Assembly (NCBI GenBank): GCA_026419785.1
Contig: JAODTK010005859.1
Location: 124,001 to 188,000, forward strand
DNA from: Sclerodactyla briareus
Taxonomy: Eukaryota; Echinodermata; Holothuroidea; Dendrochirotida; Sclerodactylidae
DNA: 64,000 bases
Direction of reading: 5' to 3'
Part shown: piece by piece, positions 35,439 through 47,749 of the stretch
Position numbering within the stretch: the first letter of the stretch is position 1
How the letters are laid out: each line of letters opens with the position of its first letter
Notes under the pieces: model-generated
Databases searched by the model: none
Told to the model about the DNA's origin: nothing
Seen by the model: the letters and a program-made list of their open reading frames with translations, nothing else
Program-made: the position numbers and the translations under genes

Positions 35439-36639
35439 ATTGCTTCTAGTGAAATTGTAAGTGACCTTCCCACCAGTTAGCGGCCAATTGGACTTTACCG
35501 CCGATTGACTTTACCCGATGATCCCAGAAGCGCCCCAGAGATGAGTCACCCGCCATTTCAAGCGGACATTTACTACATGTCTGGCACGTCCAAGTTAATT
35601 CACTGCACAATGCGCCATGACCGCTTAGATTTTCGCTATGGTCGCCTGTGTTGTAACGAGCGACAAAAATTTTGCGCGCTTCGCGCGCGGTTGTATTTTC
35701 TCACGATCAAATCGCCAAAGTAGGAACAGGATCCCCCCTTTCATGTAGAACATATGATGTTTCCACAACGTTTAAAGAAATCATTATTATTTGACCGTCA
35801 AAAACAACGTATATATTTTAGATTGATGGGGTATCTACAAAACGCTTAACTGTCAGTTGAACGCCTCCATTGAACGCATTTTTGACTTTCGTTTTCAAAC
35901 TTAATCAAATGTTTACATTAATACCGGCATCCTTGAATTGGCAAGTAGAGTTTGATACACAAAATAATAATAGAATGCGCCATTCTAGCCGCTCTCAGAA
36001 AATGTAGAGCATAAAGATTGGTTTGTCTACATTCATAGTTTATTGTCGACAATACACACTGCTTAAAAAGGTTGGCTAATGAAGTCAAAATTTAAAGATA
36101 GCGGGTACTTCAAATTACACCCAAATACGTCGCGACATTCCTGTGCACGAAATCAATAATCAGGAGCGCTGGTATACCACCACCCCCCGGCGGAAAGGCC
36201 GATCTTCTGCGATGCTGGCCGCTTGCTCAGATGGTCGGTCTCACGTTATAACCCCCCCCCACCCCTCCTTCAAGAAAATACAAACCCGCCAGAGAAAAAA
36301 AAACGCCTGTCATTCATAGGGGAAGCGTTAATATTAGTCGGACAGGTGACATAACACGCTTTGCTTTTTGAATTCCAACTTTCCATTGAGGGCGCGGGCG
36401 TAATGATTGTATGATTGTATGAGACTATAAAATCGTTTGTGACGAGTGCTGACTCAAACCGATAACGAGTTCTGTTTAGTTGGGCACAATAGACTTTTAA
36501 ATTTTAGCCCTAGTTGGTACACTGTATACCCGATATTCGCTAAACTTTCAACACAACCTTGGAGTATCTTATCCAAAAAGGATTAAATATTTCCTGAGAG
36601 ATGGGGTCAAAAGTTCCTGCCCATCTAGTCAGAGAGTAC

Positions 36640-36960
36640 AGTCAGGTGGCATAGAAAACTAATTCAGGGCAAACCCATCATACAGGATCCGAGGCAGTTA
36701 AGTATAATCAAGCCGGAGATCGCGACTCGAGTAGCGCAAGTGCCCATATTCGGGAGAAGAATGGAGAATACGAGCAGGGTGGAGAAAACTGAATGTTTAC
36801 CAAAATTCTACTGAGTGCCACATTTTCATTGAATGTGAAATGTAAAAATATGGGGTTTCGTACAACGTTCAAGGTAACGTACATGAACTTTTGGAGATTT
36901 GGGTAATTAATTGGATATATGGACAAAGCTCAACATGTCAATGTCCAGCGGCCCACAAAA
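36640..36960 (+). mobile_element. possible LINE C-terminal relic
   Basis: Plus-strand frames give CPYSGEEWRIR and then STECHIFIECEM, resembling the C..CGE....H.FIEC zinc-knuckle end found after the RT of several LINE families. There are frame breaks between the pieces. Weak. Confidence 0.3.
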
Positions 36961-37135
36961 AAACTATGGGGAGCCACTGCATCAGCTCAGTAAAAAGGGG
37001 ATGTCAGAGAATGGTGGGAGAGCCATTCTGGCATCTAGGAGGCTTTTTTGCCAAAATTTCCGGTACGCTACGAGTCATCCGATGATGGTTCTCCACGGAT
37101 TAAACGGGACGTCCTATGGAATATGTCCATCCCAT

Positions 37136-37330
37136 CCCCCCCCCCCCCCCCCCCCCCCCACCCCACCCCCCCCCCCCCCCCCCCCCCCACCCACCACCCC
37201 CACCCCCCCCCCCCCCCCCCCCCCCCACCCCCCCCCCCCCCCCACCCCCCCCCCCCCTCCCCCCCCCCCCCCCCCCCCCCCCCACCCCCCCCCCCCCCCC
37301 ACAACCCCACCCCCCACCCCCCCCCCCCCC
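37136..37330. repeat. C-rich tract with scattered A
   Basis: About 195 bases of C with single A bases every 5-30 positions and one T. It produces poly-Pro/His frames on the plus strand and poly-Gly/Trp frames on the minus strand, none of them credible. The complementary strand is a very long G tract with obvious quadruplex potential. Length and exact sequence are unreliable. Confidence 0.9.
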
Positions 37331-37484
37331 ACCAACCACTGAAAGAAAATTCTGGCTACGCTTAATGGATTCAAGTTCCAAGTACCGAAAGTACCGTTCC
37401 TGCCACCTGAGTTACCATTCCTCTCAAATTCCTCAAACGATCTGTTCAAAGCTATGGTGGCGGTGCCGTTTCAATAACCGGTTA

Positions 37485-37695
37485 ACCGGTAAACTTGCAG
37501 TGGCTTCTTGGTATTAGGTGGCTTGTAATCATTTGCTGACATATTTTTCACAAAATATAAAGAGACCGTAGATGCCTGACAACTTTCAACATTGTGTTCA
37601 AAAAATGGCAAATCCAGACGTTTGCAATTAGGCCGGCAAGGTATTTCCGACGATCTGGAGCGTAAAAAAAAGCTAAAATTTCCTCGTACGCTACG
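37485..37695 (-). repeat. unclassified dispersed repeat, copy 2 (TKKPLQVY)
   Basis: Minus-strand relative of the plus-strand copy at 15,365-15,600. Shared words are GCAAATGATTACAA and CACTGCAAGTTTAC. The minus frame reads RSSEIPCRPNCKR ... SANDYK ... NTKKPLQVY. A GCGTAGCGTACGAGG-type word precedes it. Confidence 0.5.
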
Positions 37696-37699
37696 CGCC

Positions 37700-40600
37700 A
37701 AACGAGGGTGGCGCTCGCTTAGTAGTAAAACCCAAGTCCACCGCGTCCCCCCTCCCCCCCCCCCACACGTTCGAAACGGGATCGACCCCGCCCCCCCCCC
37801 CCCCCCCGGGTATTGACTAATAGAAAACTAGAATTTTTTAAAAAAAGGTGGCGAACACACGAGATGGTCAAAACTCAGAATTCGTGGAATGGTTCCTGTG
37901 GGTAAACAAATATATTTGTTACGACCGGCCGACATTTTTGAAAATTGGCCAAACTGATCCCCATTTTCTCCAAAACAGAAATGGTTTGAGTGCGTAAATT
38001 GATGCAGATAGGTATTTCCGAAAGATGGCGTTTCATTTTCATTAGCATGGTGACTCATTTATCGAATATTTCAAAAAAGGCTCTGACTGGAGCTTCAATA
38101 TAAAGTTTATTGATATAGTGGTATGCATTTTGCATGGAGTACGCCATAAGCATAATTTAATATAAAGGAACGTAACCTTGCAAGTGTAGTTGTAGGTAAT
38201 TTATTTTACGTAAACTGCTCAGGCGAGGGTACAAGAACATGAGTAGAAAACGTTAGGGATTTTACCTTATACTATACTAAACACCTACGATGGTAGAGCA
38301 ATTAGCTAGGCTACACGCTACGATCGACAGATTACAGGTTTGTTAAGTTGTGCTGGTAGTCTGGGGTTTCATGCCTGTATTCGGATCTTGGACCCCTACT
38401 GTCAAGCTAACAACCCGGTATTTTTTCGAAGGGAGTTCATGCAAATTTCTGGAGTGGTATTATTAGGCGGGAACCCATAAATAGTGTGAATGATTCTGCA
38501 TTTTCCAATGAATACTAAAAGCTATTCAATGATCAACGATTCCGCCTAAGCTAGACTAAAACAACGGCCACAAACAGTCATACTACTTCCAGTCGAATCA
38601 TTTCAAAAGACGGGCGGCTGTGTATTTTCCTGGCGTCACAAAAGCGGTTAAAACACCGAAGGATATCGATTCTATGAAGTTGAAAATACGACTTGGACAA
38701 TTGCAATATGACTTCTTTAATGAAGTTTACCACGTCAGATGTATGGTCTTTCCAGTTCAAGTAAGCGATTGCGTAGTGAGACACCCAAAGGCATATCACC
38801 GGTGAACAGCGTTGCGAGAGCCTCACTCGATAGTAATGAAAAACGAACTGACCGTCACTTAGTCTTGTATATATGTATATACTTTTGCTGATGACACAGT
38901 GCATTTTGCCATGCTCGAGTACCAACTAAAATCCTCATTTATTTCATCCTTTTTTAATTTTTCATCCTAATACTCACATTATTTATATTCCTTGATAACG
39001 CATGGGTTATGCAGATTTTCACACATGCTAGTCCACAATGAAATATAAGAGATATATTAAGAGAAATTATGAATGAAAATATCTCCTTCTCGTTTCATTC
39101 TCTACTAGTGCGATTTTCCCTTCCCTCCTCAATTGACATATGCCTTAGGTGGCATTGCTTTTCGCGTGACTTGCCGGTGCCTTGGATAACTCGATCTTCT
39201 GCGCGGGCAGTGAAAATAAAAATGGAATTATTTGTTATTCGTATTTCGGGACTGAGTTGTTTCTATTAAAACGGGATTTTCACGCGCAGTAATTGTGTAC
39301 ACTCTGAACCAGTTTTAGACAAAAGTGACAGTGCTCAATTCTCAATAGATCTATAATATATTACCTATATGCTAATGTTCTATAATCTGAACTTCTGAAC
39401 CATCTGAAGCATCACTTCCTGGACATCACCTCCAACTTCTGCGACGCTCCTACACCCTAACCGCAAAACCTAACTACACCCTTGAACATTTCTATAGCTC
39501 ATATCTAATTCCTGATTATTTTGCATACTTCCTATCTAACTGACGACAATAAATCCCACGCATGTGCTATTCATATACTTGTCACCATGTTGTGCAGAGT
39601 CGATATGGTATCGATTGTTCGGGTCACCACTTGCGGACAAGGCTGGTGTTGTGTCCAAGACTGCGTGATAAGATAAGATGAAAGATTACAACTTTATTAC
39701 ACCCGCACATGGTAATTAAACATCCTCGTGATACATAATAAGATGGATTAACATTGAATCACAGAAAAAAAAAAAAAATGAACACTACACAGCTAAAACG
39801 ATGAAACCTGAGAGCGTACCAATGGCTAGGTTACCCTCTACAATCAGACAGTTCATGTGTCGGTTTTGGTGTCAGTGTCGGCCATTGATAGCCCGAAATT
39901 TGCTGTGTGTCATTCGAAACTGGGTTTTTGTTTTTTTGTTTCTCGTGCAATTATTATATTTCAGGGTTTTATTGATTATCGCCTATGTTATTATTGTTTT
40001 CCTAATTTTGCGATGCAATATAGGCTACCTTCTACTACCTGAAGCGTTAGCCTTAGCCCCCGACTTTCTGTCCACTGCTACTCCATGTAGGGTATTCAAT
40101 ACATAAATAACGTTATTGTCCTGTATTTCGGCATATCGAAATGTATCCATCCATATTGGTGGCACTAACGGCATGTTATATGTTGGTTGAAAGTTTTTGC
40201 TTTACAAGTCAGAGGGTACGAATTTATAGTTGCCATTACTATACACAAGATTACACTCACGGAATCAATCCGCACGATTCCATTAGGCCTACCAATTCGT
40301 CAAGAAATTGCAGTTGTCAACACTCAATCGTGAAATCAGAGTACGACATAGCACATTCTATAGGTGCATGGTGTAATATTGGATGGAGAAAGCTGTTCTC
40401 TGCGGGGACAACCCCGTAGTTAATCTCTCGTCCTATGCTAATGTTGGTGGTACCACATTCGATCTTGACTGATGCTCTTCACTGCATAAATGCCACCTAG
40501 TGTAACCAGTGCATTATCCCCCCCATCCCAGAAAACTTTTGCATGACTTAATGCGCGACTTAAAACTGGTAGTTATAGTTTGTTCGCAAATTGCCGACTC

Positions 40601-43600
40601 AATTCGGCCGGGGTAATTAAGTTCATTCAAAGGTAGTGCGAGGATTTGGAGAATGTCCATATGAGGCTCATTCTTCCCCCGCCCCCCCCCTCCTCCATGT
40701 GGGCTGCGTGAGAAGGGCTGAACTGGCGTAGAGCATAGCCACCATACAGTATTTCAGTCGACGAACTATGTCCGAGCCGTGTAGCTACTATACCGGAAAT
40801 TCAGCACCATTGACATTTTTTTAATGGCCCACCGACTCTCACACTACTGGGAGGTCCAGCACACCTCCTTTCCTATTCCCCTGAGTCCAGTAGTTGCGCT
40901 AGTAGCTCTTCGCTTCTCTAGATGAATAGCCTATATCCCTGCAAGTTTTGGCAGGAGGCGGTGGGGGAGGTGTTAAGGGGGCACACACGGATTAGCTGGA
41001 AGATTCATCCGCCGAAAAATGAGTCCATAATATTATTTTGGCGTACATCTGCTGCTCTGTTGTAAGGAATGCGATTTCTTTGACTTTAATCTGAAGGGGA
41101 TTTTCAAAGTACAAATGCTGAAAGTTTCATGGAAATTGGGTCCACTTTTGGCGTTTTTGAGAATCAAGGACTAAATATGCCCTTGCGAGGGTCCGTCGAA
41201 AATGGGTCGGAAATCCGAGCTACAAATAGATCCCTACTCCTCAATCTACACTGTCAAGGTACATCGAATTGCACATCGTTGGAATGGGTGGACTCTCTGC
41301 TTCACCGTGTGTATGGCGATATTCGAGATAAAACTTCTGGGGTGCCAGATGGCGAGAACTGACCCAATTTAGTGTGTGAGTCCAATAGGGAAATTCATGT
41401 GGCGTGTGCCCCCCTAAAGCAGCGGAAGGAGGGAAGGGAACGCTAATATTCGATTTTCCGAGTGCACGATCGTATGAGAAAAAAATCATTGCCACTGAAT
41501 AATACTCGTAAGTGCAGTTTAGGAAAGTATAGCCGCAATCAACCCCGCGATTCCGACGATCTAACAATACCATTCCCGGCTCGGTTTCATGAAGTGCTTG
41601 GGGGTTAATGCAAAATACATCGCATTGTCCTGCGAACACTGCGAGTCCTCGCGGCTATAATCCCTGGGTAGGTGTGGTGGGTTGCACCTTGCAACACCCC
41701 TACTGTCAACATTTTAGGCAGTGTCGTGTAGTCTAGGTGTTCCGCGTCGTGACAAAATCACACCTTTGGAAAGTTGGGCGTGGGCAATTGACGTAATTGT
41801 GTGTGTCCAAAAAAGATTTGGGCCTATGGAGGACTCATGGAAGTGTGGGTCACCCCCCCCCCCCCACACCCACACACAACTCTAGTGGTTGTTCCCTTAA
41901 TTCATCGGGACGGAACTCCCGTTACATCGTTGCAAGTCATAGACTGTTGTAAGTCTGTCAGCACGTAGAAGTGCCATAATTCCAAAGGTCCGCTGCCAAG
42001 GCTTCGACCAATGCATGCTCACCAGTCGAGCTGCAGCTTTGGGGTGTCAGACACAACACTGCACAACCCACGAATCCCCCCCCCCCCCCCCCCCCCCCCT
42101 CCTATCGTGGGGCCATCTGTCCTTGTATTAATGAGCAACCCAACTCAGTCACTGCATAGATGGCAAGCACCACGATGTGTCCCAGTGTTACGAAGTGTAG
42201 TATCTAGATGTGTGCAAATATACCCGCCCATTTCCACGTGAATACCTATAGGGCCACTCAATTCCAGCACGGTAATCCGCAATTGTCGGCCCCAAAGGAC
42301 ACCTGAAGACATCGAGGTTTAACACTACGAACATTGTTATAATTATTCAATTTTCAGGTGATCCAGTGTCCGATAGTCTTCTCCCTCCACTAATCAGGAA
42401 CTGTGCCGCCAATATGTCGTTAAGTCAAGAATCCCAAATAAAACCGTCCATAAGTCTTGCAGTGCAACACATATCTTCTTCTATGTGGGTCGGGCATGAT
42501 GTTTGCAGGAGGCCTTTGACATTAGTTGACGACAGTTATTCCTGCAATCGGAGCTGTCACCCTGTACCTAACCAGTGTTACTTCGTAAGTTTATCTGCTT
42601 CGCATGATACTAGTGAGGAAATAATTCCGAAAAAAGGACGAATATTGACTTAAGGGCAACGTCTTCAGATACTCTATAACTATCTTTTTTACACTAGCGG
42701 ATTAAGGTCGGGGCCACAGGGGCACGTGCCTCAAAAAATTTGTAAATCGTGAGCCACAACAATGGTTCCATTCGAATTTTGATTTATGCTTGGTCGTACG
42801 CGAGCGGTGTGACACCTTGTATTCATTCCGTTACTATATCCGATTCCCTATGATACATCATTACTCGATTCAATCCCGACAACACAAATTTATTTCAACT
42901 ACGCAACCCATCGCCTGCGGATTAAGACCCATGGAAGTGGAGGTTTGATCCAATGCCCCACCATGCTCTGAAAATATGTAAATCTGCCTTAAAGTCAGTA
43001 TATGTCGCATTTCGTTGGGTTGGCCCATAGGAAATTATGTGGCTGAAAATGATTGTTTGGTTTTCTCGCTAACTTGCAACACTGGAGGATATTCACCAGA
43101 AGTTTGACAGAGGTATTGCGTTAACACGCAAATCTTCCCGCGAACGCGGTGGCGGCGGAGACGCCGATGCCAAAACCATAATACCTCCCCAGTGGGGTTA
43201 TAATATCATTTGGGTTATCAGTTTTCCCCTTCTAATATAAACTGCTGTCGTTTTCTCGTCCGCCACTGTCAGATCGTCAGCTCCTTCGAGAAGACGGTAT
43301 CCGTCCGACCTCGGGGAGGGCCTATGTGAGCCTACGAATTTATTCTTTTGTTGACTGTATGAAGTTCAGCATCAGCGGGAACTTTACTGACGCCGAAGTA
43401 CAAGCGATTATGGAAAATGGTTTGAGAATGTTATCTATTCATTCGACCACCCAGACTGATAATCAACTTGATAGCCTTTTGGTCTCCGTTGCGCGATTTT
43501 GCTTTTAAGGGGGGGGGGCATGCGCATCATAGTCCGTAAGGAAAAAGGACTAGGCTTCACCAGCGGCAGCCCGAACCCCCAAAGATATACCAGCAAAAAT

Positions 43601-44780
43601 TCAGGCGATAATTGAACAACGTGTCGTGTTTCGTGTGGCGCTTCACTTCGGGCAGGTCCTAATATTGTGGCCCCACCCAAAACCATAAGGGTTGCGATAC
43701 ACCTTTGATGTTCAACTCTGGAAGTGATCTAGGTTCGGATCTCGACGAGATTACGGCAGTTGCCCGCGCATACTCTTCCTCTCCCTCCCCTCCCTCACAG
43801 CCCTGATTTAAGGTTTGTGTGTGGTCATTGATTTTAAAACCATTCATTATTACGGCCAAAGTCTCCCATTTCCCGTCGTTTTGTTTAACTAGTAGCTTCG
43901 CCAGTCTATGATCGCATCCCATATTGTTGTGTGCACAGTAGCGTAACTGAAGGGTGGGGGAGCGGCGGCGCCCCGCCCCCCCCAACTTTTCGTCCCGAGA
44001 CGGTTTTGTCGGTACATCCTCCCCGGATGTTTCAAAGTGTGCATACACTAAAAATTTACACACCGCGACGAGGGCCTGTTCCCGGACAGAATAACTATTT
44101 TCAACCAACTTTATAAACCATCCTACGTTAACTCCGACATTTTTCGCGCGCATCTGTTTCTTGTTTGCCAAGTTCATCGCTCCATTTTCAGATCACCGGT
44201 TCCATCCTCCTATCTCCCTCCAATTAACATTGTGGCATCATAATTAGGCCTATACAATATTATGGATCCATGCCCTGAAAGAATACTTTTACCTTATCTG
44301 TTTGGGAGGTGACCGCCTGTCAGCAAGTCTATTCAGAGTTGCCTAAATGAGTTGGATGTCACTGATTTCATTATTTTTGTTTTTAATATTATTATTTTTT
44401 TTATAAGTTTTTCTATCTGAGAAATACTTCTAAAAGGTCAATGCTAAAAACATGCTGGTTTTGACTGCAGGGGTAGGGGTGAGGTTTGGGAATCTTTGAC
44501 GATCTGGATCACCCCGTGGACCTTATTAATTGGACCTCTCGTTGGAAATCCTGGCTCACCACTGCACAGGATAACGTCACTTCGCCTTTATTGATGCAAA
44601 TTCCAGGATCAACCAGCGCGGATCCACGGTGGTTTCCAGCTTCACCCCCTTTCAGCAGAGATAATCATTCATTAAGTTCGCCCCCCCCCCCCTTTTGTTA
44701 ATTGGGGGGGGTGGGAGTCCGGTGGAATATCAGTCGACTTGATCCACTATACTTTTTCATCCGTTTAACTTATTCATTTC
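37700..44780. other. gene-free stretch
   Basis: No gene is recognised over 7 kb. It includes an A run near 39,765-39,779, C runs (41,853-41,865; 42,076-42,099), a GGTGGCGGCGGAGACGCC word near 43,150 and a CAGTAGCGTAACTGAAGGGTGGGG word near 43,937 that looks like a transposon-type terminus. Minus frames of 132 codons (41,241-41,639) and 172 codons (43,659-44,177) are the longest here. The second spans a G/C-rich repeat and is probably composite. Confidence 0.5.
40141..40419 (+). other. small ORF with signal-peptide-like start
   Basis: A 92-codon frame from an ATG starts MYPSILVALTACYMLVESF, which has the hydrophobic core expected of a secreted or membrane protein, and holds six further Cys or aromatic-rich positions. 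There is no promoter, splice or family support, and frames of this size arise by chance here. Listed only as a candidate. Confidence 0.15.
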
Positions 44781-45300
44781 AGGATGCTTGCATACGACGC
44801 CAGTTGACCTGTGCAAATGTCAACTCCATAACCTCTGTGCTAGATGCACAGAATTTCGACTCGTCTTGATAATTTTCAAGAATATTCGCAACCCAAATCA
44901 CCATAAATTGTTCCCCAAATGAGCCTCTTGTTGCACTAGGGCATTAGATCCTACGCTTCCAGGCCCAAGTCGGCCCGGGACCCACACCGAAGAGAAGTTG
45001 CGCTACGCGTCTTGTTGACCGCGCTACATTATAAGGGCGACATGACTTCATTCGGCATATAATGTTTTTCAGGAATTCTGTTTTATGACTCCTCAGGATT
45101 GTTTAAGCTTCTTGATAGTTTTCTAGTATCTTGTTAATCAAAATCATGATACAGTTTGTCCTAATGAGCCTCAATTTGCACCAGAGAGCATCTAGTAGCC
45201 CACAGCCCCGAAGCGGGCCATGGACCCACGCCGAAGAGCCTCGCGCTACGCGCTTACAGATATGGCGTGGGGGGGGGGGGGTGTGAGCGACCCTTGAAGA
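44780..45300 (+). repeat. tandem pair, period ~237 bp
   Basis: Two diverged units are aligned by AATGAGCCTC at about 44,919 and 45,163. Each runs through a CCCAAGTCGG or CCGAAGCGGG phrase, ACCCACACCGAAGAG / ACCCACGCCGAAGAG, and a GCGCTACGCG word. A third, weaker relative follows to about 45,540. A 12-base G run lies at 45,270-45,281. Confidence 0.7.
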
Positions 45301-46583
45301 TGGCAATTTTTCTAACTACTGTTTGTGTATGGCAACCAGAAGTAACTCCGCTTCATGACTTGATCAACCTATTATACTGCAGACATCCGTGGATGCATTA
45401 TGAGTCCGCCTTGAATAATTTTCCTCCCTTGTAAACTCTCTTTGTAGGGATGTCCCTGTCATAAGAAAGTGTCCAGCGCGGCTCCACTGCTACGATACGC
45501 ACCAACCATGATCGGCGCTTTCGCTCAATAGTCACAACGTAAGTATCCCCCCCCATATTGCCTCAAAAACGCGCCTGCAGTGTCCGGTTTATGACGATTG
45601 CCTGTCGGATACCTTTAGCTTTGCATCTCTGCCCCCTCACTTTTGTCCACCCCGGTTTACGCTACTTTTGTGATGTCGATGCATGAGTAGAAGATATAAC
45701 CTCAAAAATGTTTCATTAAATTCCTGCTTTCATTGTTTTTCAATCTCTACTCGTTTGTTTGGCATGAAGATCGAAATAAATGATTCAATTGGTTTAGGGG
45801 GTTCATCCATTAACGCCTGTATCACAGGAAATACAGCACCCATCCGGAAAAAGTTGAATCTTTTGTTCATCTAATACGTTTAAATGCAACCATAGAAGGA
45901 GGCTGTAAACATATTACCAGTATACAGTCACGTTCTTCTACCCGGCATAAATAATGTCTGTTAAACAAATGTCGGTTCGGAGGGAATATTGGCTAAACTT
46001 CTATTGTCGCCGGTACTGACGGTACCATTCCTCTATGTTTTTTGTGTTCCGTAAGTGGGCCCCCGCATGACCGCGTGTCCCGGGCCCCCCCCCACGCGCT
46101 GAATCAGCCCTGATGGTTGCAAAGAGAGGAGGCTTGATGGTTACTAACAGGGCATTTTGATGTATTTTAATTGACCTTGGACAATATAATCGAATAGACA
46201 GATACCCGAAGATAGCTTTTCAAAGAAAAGGCATCGAATATTATGTTGTGGGCTGGAATTTGGAATGCCAATTTGGAGCTAGTGTGAGAGGAGCACACAA
46301 AATGCCACGGTCACCCAGGCTTCCAGAGTGCGTTCTTCGAGTCCTAACGCCCACTATCCCATTTTACATCGCTAGATATTAATATAGAATAAAATAAATG
46401 AAATAAACATGATTGAGGGCTCAGCTGTAAAGTATATCTAAATTTTCCTGCTCCGATACACATCATCCTATCTTGTAGACTCTCTTTTTAGCATGAATAC
46501 CTGCTTTTAGCGATAGAATTATTTGATATGCATATCGCAACTGTCATCGGCAACTCAAATGGTGTTTTGCAAGTATTTATTTA

Positions 46584-46850
46584 CTAAAGAGGATCAAGCA
46601 TGTAGCGTCGGTGGTTTTTGAGTACGTTTGATGTAAGTTCAAATTTCAATTCCAATTCCAGTTTATCCAGGAAATAATACATCAGTTTCCTTAGGTTTGA
46701 CCCTGTCTGTTCGATCCCGAAGTCCTCACAGATCTTGCACATTAGAATCCTTTCTCTGTTAGCGCCTCCAGTAGGTTTAGTATGGTCTTTTGCTACCACA
46801 TACTGCCCAGCCGAGAAGTGGTGCTTGCATATCATAGCAGTAACAGGCCT
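46584..46850 (-). other. coding-like open frame ending in a stop, unassigned
   Basis: The minus frame of about 83 codons has an acceptor-like CTTCTCGGCTGGGCAG upstream. After that site it reads YVVAKDHTKPTGGANRER, then MCKICEDFGIEQTGSNLRK, then YYFLDKLELELKFEL, and stops at 46,584. The charged, Cys-Lys-rich, helix-like composition and the acceptor suggest a 3'-terminal exon. I recognise no family, and a transposon origin is possible. Confidence 0.3.
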
Positions 46851-46890
46851 GATTTCACGCTATGTCTAGCGGTCGTGACTAGTTTTTTTT

Positions 46891-46999
46891 AGCTGCGGTA
46901 GCAGCTCCAAAAAGGCTACCAGTCACTCATGGTCCTCTCCGTCCGTTCGTTCGTCCGTCCGTTCGGCTCGTTCGTTCGTTCGTTCGTTCGTGCGTTTCG
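46891..46999. repeat. AGCTGC/GCAGCT hairpin and TTCG tetranucleotide run
   Basis: AGCTGC-GGTA-GCAGCT forms a perfect 6-bp hairpin (46,891-46,906). After CTACCAGTCACTCATGG come TCCG and TTCG units to about 46,999. The complementary GAAC run near 3,870 has a similar setting. Confidence 0.8.
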
Positions 47000-47210
47000 T
47001 TAGTTCGTCCATTCGTTCTCACTTCATTCGTACTTCCGACCGTACATGCGATCGGTTGCAACTTGGTGGATGGATGGAGTCAGGCCACTGGCTAGGCTGA
47101 GTTACATTTTCTGTTTTGCCTAGTGTGGGATTAGATTTTATTAAATCCAATTAATTACCCCCATTTTGCCTACCCACACCTTCCCATTGAACTTCTCTTT
47201 GAGAAGTGGT

Positions 47211-47455
47211 TGTGTTTTACTATTATTCCTCCGATTGTAGACTAGGCTGCTTGTATTGGGGGGGGGGACTTTTTCATTTGTCTGTCATCACTGAGGTGGC
47301 TGGATCCAGGGAATGGGGATCTTCTGTGAAAGGTGTTTTTGTTTTACATTATTCCCTCCATGTAGGCTGGCTGCTTTATTGGGGGGACTGTTTAATTTGT
47401 CTGTCCGCGCAGCACTGATGTGGCACAGGGAATGGGATTTCTACTCTTTCCTGCT
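47211..47455 (+). repeat. tandem pair, period ~129 bp
   Basis: Two adjacent copies start TGTTTTAC.ATTATTCC (47,211 and 47,339). They share TTGGGGGG...ACT, TTTGTCTGTC, CACTGA.GTGGC and CAGGGAATGGG. The pair is bracketed by ACAGGCCTGATTT on the left (about 46,843) and right (about 47,457). Confidence 0.75.
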
Positions 47456-47727
47456 ACAGGCCTGATTTTGGCTTGGTCACAGGTATAAAGTTTTGTGTGG
47501 GTACATATAGCTAATATACCAGGCTAGATGAGTTAATTGGGTACATATGCTGGGCACGGATAGTAATCAATTAGGCTCATGTGGTAACATTTTCCAAGCC
47601 ATCCAAGATTAGAAAATCATTAAAGGTCAATTGAATGTGAAAACAATGATGTGTACTTGTGAAGAACATATGCAGTTTTATCGCCAAGGAATTTTGCCGT
47701 CGCCACTATCAAGTTTCGACTGCGCTG

Positions 47728-47749
47728 TTTTTTTTTTTTTTTTTTTTTT
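47728..47749 (-). repeat. 22-base T run (possible minus-strand retroposon tail)
   Basis: A pure T run after GCGCTG. On the minus strand this would be a poly-A tail ending a retroposed sequence that lies to the right (from about 47,750). No source is identified. Confidence 0.6.

Larger units (their letters stand above)
32831..36600. other. gene-free stretch
   Basis: No gene is recognised. It contains C runs (33,611-33,624; 35,414-35,438), a G run (34,995-35,008) facing a C run, a GCGCGCTTCGCGCGC word near 35,675 and several TGACC-rich phrases near 34,770. Open frames are short and unsupported. Confidence 0.5.

Noticed and set aside
37068-37517. Long poly-proline and poly-glycine open frames on both strands
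   Set aside because: They are translations of the C-rich tract in all frames and carry no independent coding signal.
41241-41639. 132-codon minus frame with several Cys
   Set aside because: The acceptor-like site is modest, no domain is recognised, and several frames this long are expected by chance.
43659-44177. 172-codon minus frame, the longest in the window
   Set aside because: It crosses a G/C-rich dispersed repeat (GRRRSPTLQLRYC is the repeat itself) and unrelated flanks. A frame of this length is not far from chance expectation given AT content and window size, and no family matches.
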